A DNA stretch of 50,698 nucleotides, from positions 1-50,698 of the forward strand of contig NZ_BCQW01000021.1 of the NCBI RefSeq assembly GCF_001552275.1. The letters run 5' to 3'. The DNA comes from Amphibacillus sediminis NBRC 103570. Its GTDB lineage: Bacteria; Bacillota; Bacilli; Bacillales; Amphibacillaceae. Below are positions 1-8,168 of the stretch, one piece after another; within the stretch, counting starts at the first letter, position 1, and each line of letters starts with the position of its first letter. The translations under genes were made by a program, and so were the position numbers. The notes beneath the pieces are model-generated. The model worked only from the letters and a program-made list of their open reading frames with translations, did no database searches and was not told the origin of the DNA.

Positions 1-327
1 TTTTTTGGATACATAATCGCGTACAGTACGATCTGACCCCGTAAAACTATGAAAATCCCTTAATTGTTCATACATTTTTTTAGCTGTTCTATGATACTTC
101 TTTTTCTTCTTTAAATCCTCTTTAATCCACTTATCTATGATTGGTTTAACCGAGTCCATCACTCGTGCTTTCCGTTTTTGCTTTTTCTTTCTTTTGAATT
201 CTTCCTGATTTGCGTACTTACTAACTGTGCGTGGGTCAACTTCCATTCTTCTTGCCACATCCGCATAGGTTTCACCTTTTTGATTTACCTCATGTCTGAT
301 ATAATCAATTTGTGCCACTGCTAACAT
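1..327 (-). CDS. istA: IS21-family transposase IstA, N-terminal part (cut by window edge)
   Basis: The minus strand encodes a protein beginning MLAVAQIDYIRHEV, followed by a helix-turn-helix-like stretch (GETYADVARRMEVDPRTVSK) and a basic KKKQKRKA segment. This is the N-terminal layout of IS21-type IstA, the DDE transposase that acts with the IstB ATPase. The ATG at 327-325 is preceded by GGAGGATATTAGGAG, which supports the start. About 109 codons are visible and the frame is open to the window edge, so the DDE core and istB would lie outside. The family call rests on this N-terminus only. Confidence 0.75.
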   Translation of the reverse strand, partial: MLAVAQIDYIRHEVNQKGETYADVARRMEVDPRTVSKYANQEEFKRKKKQKRKARVMDSVKPIIDKWIKEDLKKKKKYHRTAKKMYEQLRDFHSFTGSDRTVRDYVSKK

Positions 328-402
328 CTCCTAATATCCTCCTGTCGAACGTTGTTGGTCCAACGAGGAGTTTAAAGTTATTTGGGGGAGTTGGCAAGTG
401 GC

Positions 403-449
403 GCATTTAATTTATGTATGGTCCTACGGACCATACATAAATTAAATGC
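403..449. repeat. Perfect 22-bp inverted repeat with 3-nt loop
   Basis: Arms at 403-424 and 428-449 are exact reverse complements around the loop TAC. The arms are AT-rich with a GGTCC/GGACC core next to the loop. There is no T-tract on either side, so it is not a typical intrinsic terminator. It lies about 75 bp upstream of the istA start, on the divergent side, and about 30 bp before the intron fragment. It could be a cruciform, a protein-binding site or an element end. Confidence 0.7.
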
Positions 450-480
450 CAATCCCTACATTATTAGTTTGCCATAAACA

Positions 481-693
481 GCTGGAAAGAATGGAAGAAA
501 ATCAAAGCGAGAAAGAGGAATCTTAATTCGTCTGGGTATTAATCCAGAACAAGCGTGGGAATGGGCGAACACAAGGAAAAGCTACTGGCGAACATCACAT
601 AGCCCGATATGAAGTCGAGCACTTGATAATAAATATTGGGCAAGTCTGGGGCTCAAGAGTCTATTGGGTAGATATCAAACGGTTAGTTTTTTA
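481..693 (+). pseudogene. Group II intron maturase C-terminal fragment (copy 1)
   Basis: One frame reads KRERGILIRLGINPEQAWEWANTR, continues KSYWRTSHSPI, then a stop (TGA 610-612), then SRALDNKYWASLGLKSLLGRYQT. This matches the extreme C-terminus of bacterial group II intron reverse transcriptase/maturases (W-x-x-T-R-K-x-Y-W-R, NKYW, GL-SL). The N-terminus, the RT domain and the intron 3' end are absent. The same internal TGA occurs in copy 2 at 5319-5321, so the two fragments share a mutation. Confidence 0.7.
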
Positions 694-909
694 GGGAGTG
701 GCATAATAAATAATTTCAACTACCATTTTTCCCTACCGATAAAGTTATGGGATTTGAGAGACCCCAGCCGCCGTTGAAGATATTGATATTAAGCCCTCAG
801 ATTATAAAGCTTCTATTCTTCCACTGAGAGATAGCAACCCCTATCCGTGTATCAGCGCACTTGGCCTCTTTGATTGACTCGAATCTTAAAATGAAGGCTT
901 TACGTGGGA

Positions 910-1545
910 TTAGTATCGAGATAAATGAATAACCCGATCACAGTGATTCATCACATAAGGATCGTGTGAAACAATCACGATTGTTTTCCCTGATTGATTC
1001 AATTGTATCAATATGTCTAAAACGCTATTCCTATTAGCCTCATCTAGTGATCCTGTAGGTTCATCGGCCAATATTAGATCACAATCTTTGGCTAAAAGGC
1101 GTGCAATAGCAAGTCTCTGTTGCTCACCGCCAGACAGCTGAAAAATCTTATCTTCTAACGTAACATCGAGTTGAAGTTCTTTTAGTAATTCAAGCTTTTT
1201 CTTTTTTTCTAATCTTCCTTTTTTAACAAATCCAATATCAAGATTATAACTAACAGATTTATCATCAATTAATGCAAAATTTTGAAAGAGAAAACCAATG
1301 TTATGTCTGAGTAATCTTTGTGATTGACGAGTGTTAGATTTCACATTTTTTTCTCCACATACATTGACAACCCCAGAATCTGCTTTTTCTAATAAGCCAA
1401 TAATATGAATAAGAGTAGATTTTCCCGCCCCACTTTGTCCAGAAATACATACTAGTTCTCCTTTATTAATTACTAACGAAAAATCTTTTAAAATAAGTTT
1501 GTTATCAAAACTTTTATTTATGTTATGCAATTCGCAATAAGCCAA
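910..1545 (-). CDS. Bacteriocin-locus ABC transporter ATP-binding protein
   Basis: A 211-aa single-domain ABC ATPase. Visible motifs are Walker A GQSGAGKST (36-44), Q-loop FLFQN (Q88), signature LSGGE (137-141), Walker B with DEPTGSLD (D161, E162) and H-loop SHD (H194). It is the last gene of the lactococcin-972-type operon and probably powers the adjacent 7-TM protein for export or self-protection. The start is TTG at 1545, with GGAAGGTG just upstream overlapping the end of the upstream gene, whose TAA is 2 bp away. That spacing suggests translational coupling. Family and motifs are certain; the direction of transport is inferred. Confidence 0.88.
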   Translation of the reverse strand: MAYCELHNINKSFDNKLILKDFSLVINKGELVCISGQSGAGKSTLIHIIGLLEKADSGVVNVCGEKNVKSNTRQSQRLLRHNIGFLFQNFALIDDKSVSYNLDIGFVKKGRLEKKKKLELLKELQLDVTLEDKIFQLSGGEQQRLAIARLLAKDCDLILADEPTGSLDEANRNSVLDILIQLNQSGKTIVIVSHDPYVMNHCDRVIHLSRY

Positions 1546-1547
1546 GG

Positions 1548-3734
1548 TTAGGCACCTTCCTTCAATATATTAACTACATTTTGTTTTTCAAAATAGTTGA
1601 TCATGGCGATCATAATACCAAATTCGATAACTATTTTTAATATGAAGATATGATAAAAATCTGTCTGAATTATACTGAGGCAAAGTATATATTCAATAAT
1701 GTTTAAAAGTAACGATAGTATTAGTAGCTTATGGTATTTGTTTAAAAAGGATTGGCCAAATGTCTTTCTAACGAAAAATTCATATCGGTGACGTTGAAAT
1801 AATAAATAGACATATTGAATTAATGTAATCATAAGTAATACGGTTAGAGCTAACAAGATCGTAATAGTCAAATAAACTTCCTGCTTTAAGACATTTATTT
1901 CGTTCAAAATTAAATCATTAATTCGAATAAGGTGGGGGAAGTTGTCATCTAAACCATATTCTCTCAATATAGGTAACAGTTTTTCATACGTTAATTCGGG
2001 ATCTGTTTCGATTAGCTTAATAAATAGCGTCTGATTACTTGTAGATGTATAGAATGTATCTGGGACTAATGCATTGCTCTCTGTCATTACCTGGATGATC
2101 GGATCAATGATGATATTATAATGATTAGGCATCACATTTGTATTTAATGAGAATACTTCTTGACCAGGCTTCATATAAACAAATATAACTTCAGTACTTT
2201 TTTGTTTATCATTTTGTTCATAGAGCTCTTGATGTAATTTATAAAACCCTTCACGAGCTGAGCTAAAATAGTCATCATTTAGCTCCTCTTTCTCTCTATA
2301 CTGTTCAGGGATAAGGTAGACAGTTTCTTCCACATCTTCACTAATCTCAATTTGTTTCCCCTCCGAATCATATAATGGATAAGTTTTTAGATAATTCGGA
2401 TTAACTGTGATTGACTTAATATAATCATTGCCTACATTAACCTCGATGCTTTCCGTTGTATAAAGGTCTGAATTAATATAGATGGCCTCAAATGTTTGAT
2501 TAAGTTTCGGATACATTGAGTATGTTGGTATATCTAAGGGATACTCACCAGCCCGGATTAATTCAGTATCATCTCCTGATTTGACAGGATGAAAAACTCC
2601 AAGGTTAGAGGATTTTGCCCAATTGTTTAACGCTTCTTGTTTTTGTTGAATGTGTGTAAGGTCTGAAATTAAACTAATAACACAGACGATAATAATTGTT
2701 GACACAATCAATTTAAACAAGATGATTAAGAAAGCTATTGCACCAATTGGTTTTTTACCATTGATACAATAAGTCATTTTTATCCTACTTGTGTATACTT
2801 GGCAAATCAAAGTCAATAAACACAAAAGTGTAATAAATACAAAAAAATTAGTGAGAAAAATTCTGCAAATAAAATCAAAGTTGTTATCTTTTATAAAAAA
2901 TAAAAAAGGAATTATTAAAACCTGACTTAATAAAAAATTTATGCTAAAAAACTTAATAAAAACTTGGTAGCATATATAATTTCGAGTGTGGCCATTTAAT
3001 TTCATTACTGAAATAGCTTTGGTTTGAGAAATAAGGTCATACAAGAAAGTTAAAAACATAATAACCAGAAAGAAAAGAATAAAGATCAATATATCGAAGT
3101 CTGTTTGGCTATTTATTCGTTCCTCTTCTGTATTGTCTTGGTACATATCAGGTGTGAATGCTTCATGACTTGACTCGTTAATATAATTAACATAGTCTTG
3201 AATAAACTGATTAAATTGTTCAGGAGAATCTGCTTCAACTCGGTACCTTCCAGAATATCTATAGTTAGAAGTCAAGTGATCTAATATAGAAATTGAGTAA
3301 TTTCCTCCTCCACCAAAATTAGCAATAACCCCCACCTGATTATTGCTATTTGTATGGTTAGTTGACATGAATTTTTCAGGATCTAACATATCATCGTGCG
3401 TTAACATTTCACCTTCACTCAGTCTTATTTGCTGAAATAGACGTGTATTTGTCGTTAACCATATGTATTCTTCTGTATAGGACTCATCCTTTTCATTATC
3501 ATGGTAAGAAAAGGATCGACTGATATTAACATTATTTTTATTTGCTGCATCCTTTAACCAAACTATGTTTTTGGGGTCAGCGTTTATTATGTCTTCAGGA
3601 ACTTTAAATCCAAATGTATACGTTTGAGAGGAATTAATCAGAGTTTGATAACTTTCAGTTTGATATGAAAAATAGTTAGCTGCGAATAACACAAAAAACA
3701 TGATAATCATAAATAATTGAATAAAACGTTTCAC
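1548..3734 (-). CDS. Lactococcin-972-type bacteriocin-associated 7-TM protein (DUF1430-like)
   Basis: A 728-aa membrane protein with an N-terminal TM (about 8-24), a ~190-residue extracytoplasmic region, a cluster of TM segments around 215-360, a second ~230-residue outer region and a C-terminal TM cluster (about 615-715). This matches the bacteriocin-associated integral membrane protein family that sits between lactococcin-972-like peptides and an ABC ATPase. Its overall shape is that of a MacB/FtsX-type permease. The start is GTG at 3734; the nearby ATG at 3736 reads straight into TGA, and GGAGG lies about 9 nt upstream of GTG. The role is export or immunity by context; no biochemical role is visible in the sequence. 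Confidence 0.85.
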   Translation of the reverse strand: MKRFIQLFMIIMFFVLFAANYFSYQTESYQTLINSSQTYTFGFKVPEDIINADPKNIVWLKDAANKNNVNISRSFSYHDNEKDESYTEEYIWLTTNTRLFQQIRLSEGEMLTHDDMLDPEKFMSTNHTNSNNQVGVIANFGGGGNYSISILDHLTSNYRYSGRYRVEADSPEQFNQFIQDYVNYINESSHEAFTPDMYQDNTEEERINSQTDFDILIFILFFLVIMFLTFLYDLISQTKAISVMKLNGHTRNYICYQVFIKFFSINFLLSQVLIIPFLFFIKDNNFDFICRIFLTNFFVFITLLCLLTLICQVYTSRIKMTYCINGKKPIGAIAFLIILFKLIVSTIIIVCVISLISDLTHIQQKQEALNNWAKSSNLGVFHPVKSGDDTELIRAGEYPLDIPTYSMYPKLNQTFEAIYINSDLYTTESIEVNVGNDYIKSITVNPNYLKTYPLYDSEGKQIEISEDVEETVYLIPEQYREKEELNDDYFSSAREGFYKLHQELYEQNDKQKSTEVIFVYMKPGQEVFSLNTNVMPNHYNIIIDPIIQVMTESNALVPDTFYTSTSNQTLFIKLIETDPELTYEKLLPILREYGLDDNFPHLIRINDLILNEINVLKQEVYLTITILLALTVLLMITLIQYVYLLFQRHRYEFFVRKTFGQSFLNKYHKLLILSLLLNIIEYILCLSIIQTDFYHIFILKIVIEFGIMIAMINYFEKQNVVNILKEGA

Positions 3735-3797
3735 ATAAAAGCCTCCACTAGATTAGGATTATTAAAATAAATGAAGTAAGTATATTTTTATAAAAGA

Positions 3798-3824
3798 AGA
3801 GTCACTTAGCTCTTAAGTGACTCT
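3798..3824 (-). terminator. Hairpin after the bacteriocin gene (attenuator)
   Basis: Arms 3798-3808 and 3814-3824 form a perfect 11-bp stem with a 5-nt loop, followed on the minus strand by TCTTTTATAAAAA. It lies between the bacteriocin stop and the 7-TM gene start, so it probably lets most transcripts end after the peptide gene, with less transporter mRNA made. Confidence 0.7.
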
Positions 3825-3839
3825 AATCGCCATTCAGAG

Positions 3840-4211
3840 TTATTTGACATCCCAATTACAGTAAGCAACTGAATTGCGCGGGCCAACTGCACTAGATTTA
3901 GATGTTGTACGGGCTTTCACCCAACCACTATTATCATAATTCCCATCAATTTCTGAACTGGAACGATGCTCTTTCGTATTGTGATCAAGGTTAGACCAAA
4001 CTTTCTTTTTTAACGTAACGGTAAGTCGGGTTCCATAATCCCAGCGTCCATTACCTCCATCGACGTCTTTAATCGTATAAGGAGTAATAGATGAAGGTTC
4101 TCCTTTTAATACCACTGTACCACCATTTGTTATATCCTCCTGTGCAAAAACAGGTATCGATATAAGTGATATAGCAGTAAAAATAACCATCACAAGTCCA
4201 AATTTCTTCAT
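3840..4211 (-). CDS. Lactococcin-972-family bacteriocin precursor
   Basis: A 123-aa secreted peptide. Residues 1-23 form a Sec signal peptide (KK, hydrophobic core, IPVFA before QE). The mature part carries the family pattern VDGGxGRWDYGT, a VWSN-HNTKEHRSS motif and a C-terminal VAYCNWDV, as in lactococcin 972 (a non-lantibiotic peptide reported to act on lipid II/septum formation). It has a single Cys in the mature region. The ATG at 4211 follows GGGAGG by 8 nt. It is the first gene of the minus-strand operon with the 7-TM protein and the ATPase. Being a little longer than lactococcin 972 itself is normal for homologues. Target range is unknown. Confidence 0.88.
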   Translation of the reverse strand: MKKFGLVMVIFTAISLISIPVFAQEDITNGGTVVLKGEPSSITPYTIKDVDGGNGRWDYGTRLTVTLKKKVWSNLDHNTKEHRSSSEIDGNYDNSGWVKARTTSKSSAVGPRNSVAYCNWDVK

Positions 4212-4241
4212 TTTAACAACCTCCCTTCATAAATAATATCA

Positions 4242-4291
4242 TTTGTAATATATTACAAAATAATTGTAATATATGAAAAAATAATTTACAA
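4242..4291 (-). promoter_or_regulatory. Bacteriocin promoter with operator-like palindrome
   Basis: Reading the minus strand, -35 TTGTAA (4291-4286), a 17-bp spacer and -10 TACAAT (4268-4263) form a good SigA-type promoter. Immediately downstream, at the expected start point, is the 18-bp perfect palindrome TTTGTAATATATTACAAA (4242-4259). Its half-site TTGTAA recurs as part of the -35 and near the -10. This looks like an operator where a repressor would block transcription. No regulator gene is adjacent. Confidence 0.65.
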
Positions 4292-4705
4292 TAGTTTTCC
4301 ATATATTTTTAAAATTTGTATGATTAAATGTATTAATCTTTCACTCTATCATTCTCTTTTTGCGTGCTAGCCTTTTAGCAAAGTCAGTTATTTTTAAAAA
4401 TTTGATGGCTGAATTATATTACATTTAAAAGCGTTGCACAAAACGTTCAGAATTATGACTTGTGCAGTCATATAGTCAGATAAGTTAGAATTTAATGAGA
4501 GATAACATGGAGGAGAACAAAGGAGAATAAAAATATGAGTGTAGGCTAACATCTATAAAAGATGTTTGAATCTGAAAATGGACATGAGCAATAATTTTCT
4601 ATTGCCAGAGCACACAGTTGTTAATCTTGATCATTTTAATGAAACAGTGTGGGATCTGACTAAAGAGGACCAAGATCGTATGCATTATGTTAACAAAATA
4701 CTCTT

Positions 4706-4780
4706 TATAATACAGTTAGAATTCATGCCCATTGTGGAATGAAGTCACCTTATAATTTTGAGCATGCCTTAACAAGCTAA
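4706..4780 (+). pseudogene. IS3-family transposase OrfB C-terminal remnant
   Basis: The frame reads YNTVRIHAHCGMKSPYNFEH then ALTS and TAA. This is the classic C-terminal YNxxRIHxxLGxxSPxxFE motif of IS3/IS150-type OrfB integrases. Only 24 codons remain and the catalytic DDE core is missing. A candidate right inverted repeat of the same element lies about 370 bp further on, so something else seems to have inserted in or rearranged the element. Confidence 0.6.
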
Positions 4781-5194
4781 CTCACTCAATGAATACGCAG
4801 GGCTCATCTAGCAAGCGAAAAGACCATTCAGAATAGGAATGTGAATGGTAGGTAGGAAACCAGACAGCGTTTATGCCGCGAAAGTCTCTTGATATGGGGG
4901 AGCACCTTCTGGTATGATCTTGAGGCGAAAAGCGCCTTTGCTAAAGGTTATTTTTTCCTGATATAAAGGAGTCCAGAGGGTTCAGGGGTCCCGTGTCAAG
5001 AAGAACGTGGAGTAGATGCGTGAATGTTATCAGACAACTGTTAAGCAAGAATAGGAATGATCCACTTATCCGAGAGAATAGCTCTCTCACCAGACATTTG
5101 GCTCATAATTAAGTAGTATTCAAAACTAGGATTTTTTCTACTTTTAACTTGTCCCGAAATCTTGACAGAGAACCAAGGAGATTGCGTATGATTT

Positions 5195-5484
5195 GTTGGA
5201 AATAATGGAGAAAATCAAAACGAGAAAGAGGAATCTTATCTGGGTATTAATCCAGAAAATAAGCGCGGAATGGGCGAACACAAGGAAAAGCTACTGGCGA
5301 ACATCACATAGCCCGATATGAAGTCGAATACTTGATAATAAATATTGGGCAAGTCTGGGGCTCAAGAGTCTATTAGGTAGATATCAAACGGTACATTGGA
5401 CTTAAATGAAACCGCCGTATACCGAACGGTATGTATGCGATGTGAGAGGACGGGAGTTAATCACTCCCTCCCTCCTACTCGATT
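5195..5484 (+). pseudogene. Group II intron maturase C-terminus (copy 2) with intron 3' end
   Basis: Closely similar to copy 1 (481-693) but with a 5-nt deletion near 5229 and frame shifts, and with the same internal TGA (5319-5321). Unlike copy 1 it continues into the RNA 3' end: AACCGCCGTATACCGAACGG, then GTGAGAGGACGGGAG and a short D6-like hairpin GGGAGTTAATCACTCCC near 5453-5468, ending around CTACTCGATT. That is the usual domain V/VI layout of bacterial group II introns. The element is dead. Confidence 0.68.
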
Positions 5485-5754
5485 ACTGTCTAGGAAATGA
5501 TCAATTTTTCGGAAGTGGATAACACGTAGGCAACCAGTTTAGCGACGTCCAGTTTCGAGCGCTAAAAACTAGGCGATTAAGTCATTATCGGTTCGCAAGC
5601 TCAACGTGATTCCTTTATCACAGTTGATTTGCTCCAGTTGCTATGTTTTAGCGAGAACTCTACGCTTTTGTTCGTCTGCTACTTTCCAATATTATTTTGG
5701 ATAATAGGTATCAATAACCAAATTTAAATCCACTTGATTCTAATTTTTGCATGT

Positions 5755-5963
5755 ATCGCAGTGTAACCGGCAAGACTCCTTCTTATAGAAATAAGAGAAC
5801 ACGTCACGTCTAAGTGTGAGATCCAACAGCCAGTTACGGCCCGATTGGTTCAACTAACGTTCAGTGGGGGATGGAGGAAGCTAACTAAGTTCGCGACGTC
5901 TTGTGACGTCTGCACGAGCACATTCGATGCGTCGAACCTCCCTGAACGAAATTTCACTTTGTC
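5755..5963 (+). repeat. Dispersed structured repeat, copy A (truncated)
   Basis: Shares long blocks with copies B and C, for example GATTGGTTCAACTAACGTTC, the AAGCTAACTAAGTTCGCGAC block and a 3' end AATTTCACTTTGTCT. It begins TATCGCAGTGTAAC like copy B but lacks the internal GGGGC...GCCCC hairpin, so it is an internally deleted copy. GTTCAGTGGGGG can pair with CCTCCCTGAAC near the 3' end. It ends about 40 bp before the cdaA -10 box. Confidence 0.75.
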
Positions 5964-6001
5964 TATTTAGGATATCGTTATAAACTTTCAGATGATTATG
6001 C

Positions 6002-6007
6002 TATAAT
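6002..6007 (+). promoter_or_regulatory. cdaA operon extended -10 promoter
   Basis: TGCTATAAT gives a consensus TATAAT preceded by TGn (extended -10). The -35 region is poor (TATAAA near 5979). It is placed 61 bp before the preferred cdaA start and just after repeat copy A. Confidence 0.55.
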
Positions 6008-6067
6008 AAAAAAAGTGACTACTTAATTGAAATGGGATGGATTCTATGTTTAGAGGGATGTGTGGAC

Positions 6068-6889
6068 ATGCTAGGTGAGGGTTTTACACTTTTTAATCTG
6101 CTGAAGATAATTGTTGATATAGCCCTTGTTTGGTATGTATTATATAAATTAATTATGTTTATTAGAGGGACAAAAGCCATTCAACTTCTAAAAGGTATTT
6201 TTGTTGTTGTTATTATATATTTGATCAGTTATTTTTTAAACTTACAGACTGTTCAAGCGATTATCGAACAAGCTATCGTTTGGGGCCCCCTTGCTCTAAT
6301 TATTCTGTTCCAGCCTGAACTCCGTCGGGCACTTGAACAAATTGGACGAGGTAGCTTCTTTAGTCGAAACAGAAGATCTAAAGAAGAACTTCTTAATCAA
6401 ACGATCGAGGCAATTGTAAAATCATGTAATTATATGGCTAAGCGTAGGATAGGAGCGCTTATTACGATTGAGCGTGAAACAAACATGGGTGACTTTATTG
6501 AAACGGGGATACCTATACATGGTCAACTAACTAATCAATTGTTAACGAATATTTTTGTCCCCAACACGCCTTTACATGATGGTGCTGTTATTATTAAAGA
6601 AAATGAAATTGTAGCAGCCGCTTGTTACCTTCCATTGTCCGAAAGCCCTTTCATTTCAAAGGAGTTAGGAACACGGCATCGAGCGGCAATGGGAATTAGC
6701 GAAGTAAGTGATGCACTTACGATTATTGTTTCTGAAGAAACAGGAAGTATATCTTGTACAAAGAATGCTGAGCTTCATCGTGATATTACTGAAGAGAGAT
6801 TGACTGAGATTCTAAGAAAAAATTTAGAAGCAAATTTCGGCAAAGCCCCGACATTAAAAAGCTGGAATTGGAGGGGAAAGAAAAGATGA
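6068..6889 (+). CDS. cdaA: Diadenylate cyclase CdaA
   Basis: Makes cyclic di-AMP from two ATP at the membrane. Three N-terminal TM segments (about 8-28, 38-56, 68-84) are followed by a DisA_N/DAC domain with DGA at 171-173 and RHR at 203-205, the residues known to bind ATP and metal in B. subtilis CdaA. An upstream in-frame ATG at 6032 exists, but the ATG at 6068 has AGAGGGATG upstream and gives exactly 273 aa, the usual family length. First gene of cdaA-cdaR-glmM, which links c-di-AMP to cell-wall precursor synthesis and osmotic/potassium control. The stop overlaps the cdaR start (ATGA). Confidence 0.96.
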   Translation: MLGEGFTLFNLLKIIVDIALVWYVLYKLIMFIRGTKAIQLLKGIFVVVIIYLISYFLNLQTVQAIIEQAIVWGPLALIILFQPELRRALEQIGRGSFFSRNRRSKEELLNQTIEAIVKSCNYMAKRRIGALITIERETNMGDFIETGIPIHGQLTNQLLTNIFVPNTPLHDGAVIIKENEIVAAACYLPLSESPFISKELGTRHRAAMGISEVSDALTIIVSEETGSISCTKNAELHRDITEERLTEILRKNLEANFGKAPTLKSWNWRGKKR

Positions 6890-8130
6890 ATGACTGGCTG
6901 AATAAACCTTGGGTTATCCGTGTCATTTCATTGTTTCTTGCGATAATCGTCTTTATTGTGGTATCACTTGATAATCAAGATACTCGATCCGCAGACGTAG
7001 GTGGACTTGACGCTATCTTCAATAGTTCGCAAGAGACACAGGTTATAGAAGATGTACCGGTTAGCATTCAAATAGATGATGAACAATATGTTGTTAGTGG
7101 TGTACCACAAACAGTGACGATGACGATACAAGGTACAATCAGTGTTGTTCAATCCACTGTTACTCAGCGCAATTTTGATGTTTTTGTGGATTTAGAAGGA
7201 TTGGAGCCTGGCACTCATACTGTCCCACTACAATATGAGGGTATTTCTAACCGTTTGTCTGTATCGATTGAACCCGAGGTGATAGAAGTATCCATTGAAG
7301 AAAGAGGCACAGGAGATTTTACTGTTGAAGTTGATTATACTAATGTTGAGCAGATGCAACCAGGTTTTGAGATAAGCTCCACTGTCGTATCTCCTTCGAC
7401 CGTTACGGTTACAAGTTCTAAAAGTGTTATTGACCGTATTGCAATTGTCAAAGCTTTTATTGATGTGGAGGGTATTGGTGAGTCACTAACTATAACTGAT
7501 GTGCCAGTGCGTGTCTATGATAGTGAGGGCAGTCAGTTAAATGTAAGGGTTGAACCGGAAACTGTAACGGTTGAGCTAAATGTACAAAGTCCTAATAAAA
7601 CAGTTCCAATTCATGTTGAGACATCAGGTGATTTGCCAGATGATTTTCGTTTAGTTTCAGTGGAACCAGAGATTGATGAGGTTCAGGTTTTTGCAGCTGA
7701 GGAAGATTTAGAAGCTATAGATCAGATTCATACAAAACCAATTGATTTATCAGAAATAACCGAAACAACATCGCTAGACATAGAGCTTGATGTCCCTGAC
7801 ACAGCTAGGCTCATTTCTGAGGAGATAGTAACAGTAAACATTGAAGTCGAGGAACGAATAGAAGAGACGATTGAAGATGTGGAGATTAATATTGAGAATC
7901 TCCGAAATGGTTTAACGCCATCATTTCTTAATCCTGAAACTGGTGCTTTGGACATTAATGTCATTGGTTTTCAATCAGATTTAGCAAATCTAAATCGGGC
8001 TGATTTTCAGCTATTAATTGATCTTGCTGGATTAACTAGTGGTGAATACCGAGTCCCCATTGAAGTTGATGCTCCGAACGGCATAGAAGTTAACTTGGCC
8101 TTAGAAGAGGCAACAGTACAGGTAGAATAA
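6886..8130 (+). CDS. cdaR: CdaA regulatory protein CdaR (YbbR-domain)
   Basis: An extracytoplasmic partner that modulates CdaA. One N-terminal TM (about 10-28, [19 protein letters not shown]) is followed by repeated beta-rich YbbR domains of ~80 residues (recurring V-P-V...TVTV patterns ending in VEPE / IEVE). The ATG at 6886 overlaps the cdaA TGA and is preceded by GGAGGGGAAAG, so I prefer it to the in-frame ATG at 6868. It gives 414 aa, slightly shorter than some homologues with more YbbR repeats. It lies between cdaA and glmM, the standard order in Firmicutes. Confidence 0.93.
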   Translation: MNDWLNKPWVIRVISLFLAIIVFIVVSLDNQDTRSADVGGLDAIFNSSQETQVIEDVPVSIQIDDEQYVVSGVPQTVTMTIQGTISVVQSTVTQRNFDVFVDLEGLEPGTHTVPLQYEGISNRLSVSIEPEVIEVSIEERGTGDFTVEVDYTNVEQMQPGFEISSTVVSPSTVTVTSSKSVIDRIAIVKAFIDVEGIGESLTITDVPVRVYDSEGSQLNVRVEPETVTVELNVQSPNKTVPIHVETSGDLPDDFRLVSVEPEIDEVQVFAAEEDLEAIDQIHTKPIDLSEITETTSLDIELDVPDTARLISEEIVTVNIEVEERIEETIEDVEINIENLRNGLTPSFLNPETGALDINVIGFQSDLANLNRADFQLLIDLAGLTSGEYRVPIEVDAPNGIEVNLALEEATVQVE

Positions 8131-8168
8131 AAGTGGAAAGTTGTAAATGGAAAAAGGAGAGGTACATT

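Larger units (their letters stand above)
328..909. other. Intergenic region with palindrome, decayed intron ORF and unassigned fragment
   Basis: No intact gene is seen here. The region holds a perfect inverted repeat (403-449), a group II intron maturase fragment (about 481-693) and an open but startless 38-codon stretch at 764-877 (ends CISALGLFD, then TGA). I cannot assign that last stretch. The whole region looks like layered mobile-element debris between the istA fragment and the bacteriocin locus. Confidence 0.6.
4320..6000. other. Mobile-element debris region without intact genes
   Basis: About 1.7 kb with no intact gene. In order: an unassigned stretch; an IS3-type orfB tail (4706-4780); unassigned sequence 4781-5190 that contains an IS3-like right end around 5140-5180 (ATCTTGACAGAGAACC); the second group II intron fragment (5195-5391) with its 3' RNA end (to about 5484); an unassigned, apparently structured stretch (5490-5750); and dispersed repeat copy A (5755-5963). 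A 54-codon frame at 4578-4742 overlaps the IS3 tail in another frame and is probably not a gene. Confidence 0.6.

Noticed and set aside
4578-4742. 54-codon frame starting MDMSNNFLLPEH
   Set aside because: It has no convincing RBS and its end overlaps, in another frame, a recognisable IS3-type OrfB tail. Probably element debris.
6032-6067. Twelve-codon N-terminal extension of CdaA
   Set aside because: No ribosome binding site; the start at 6068 has one and gives the usual 273 aa.
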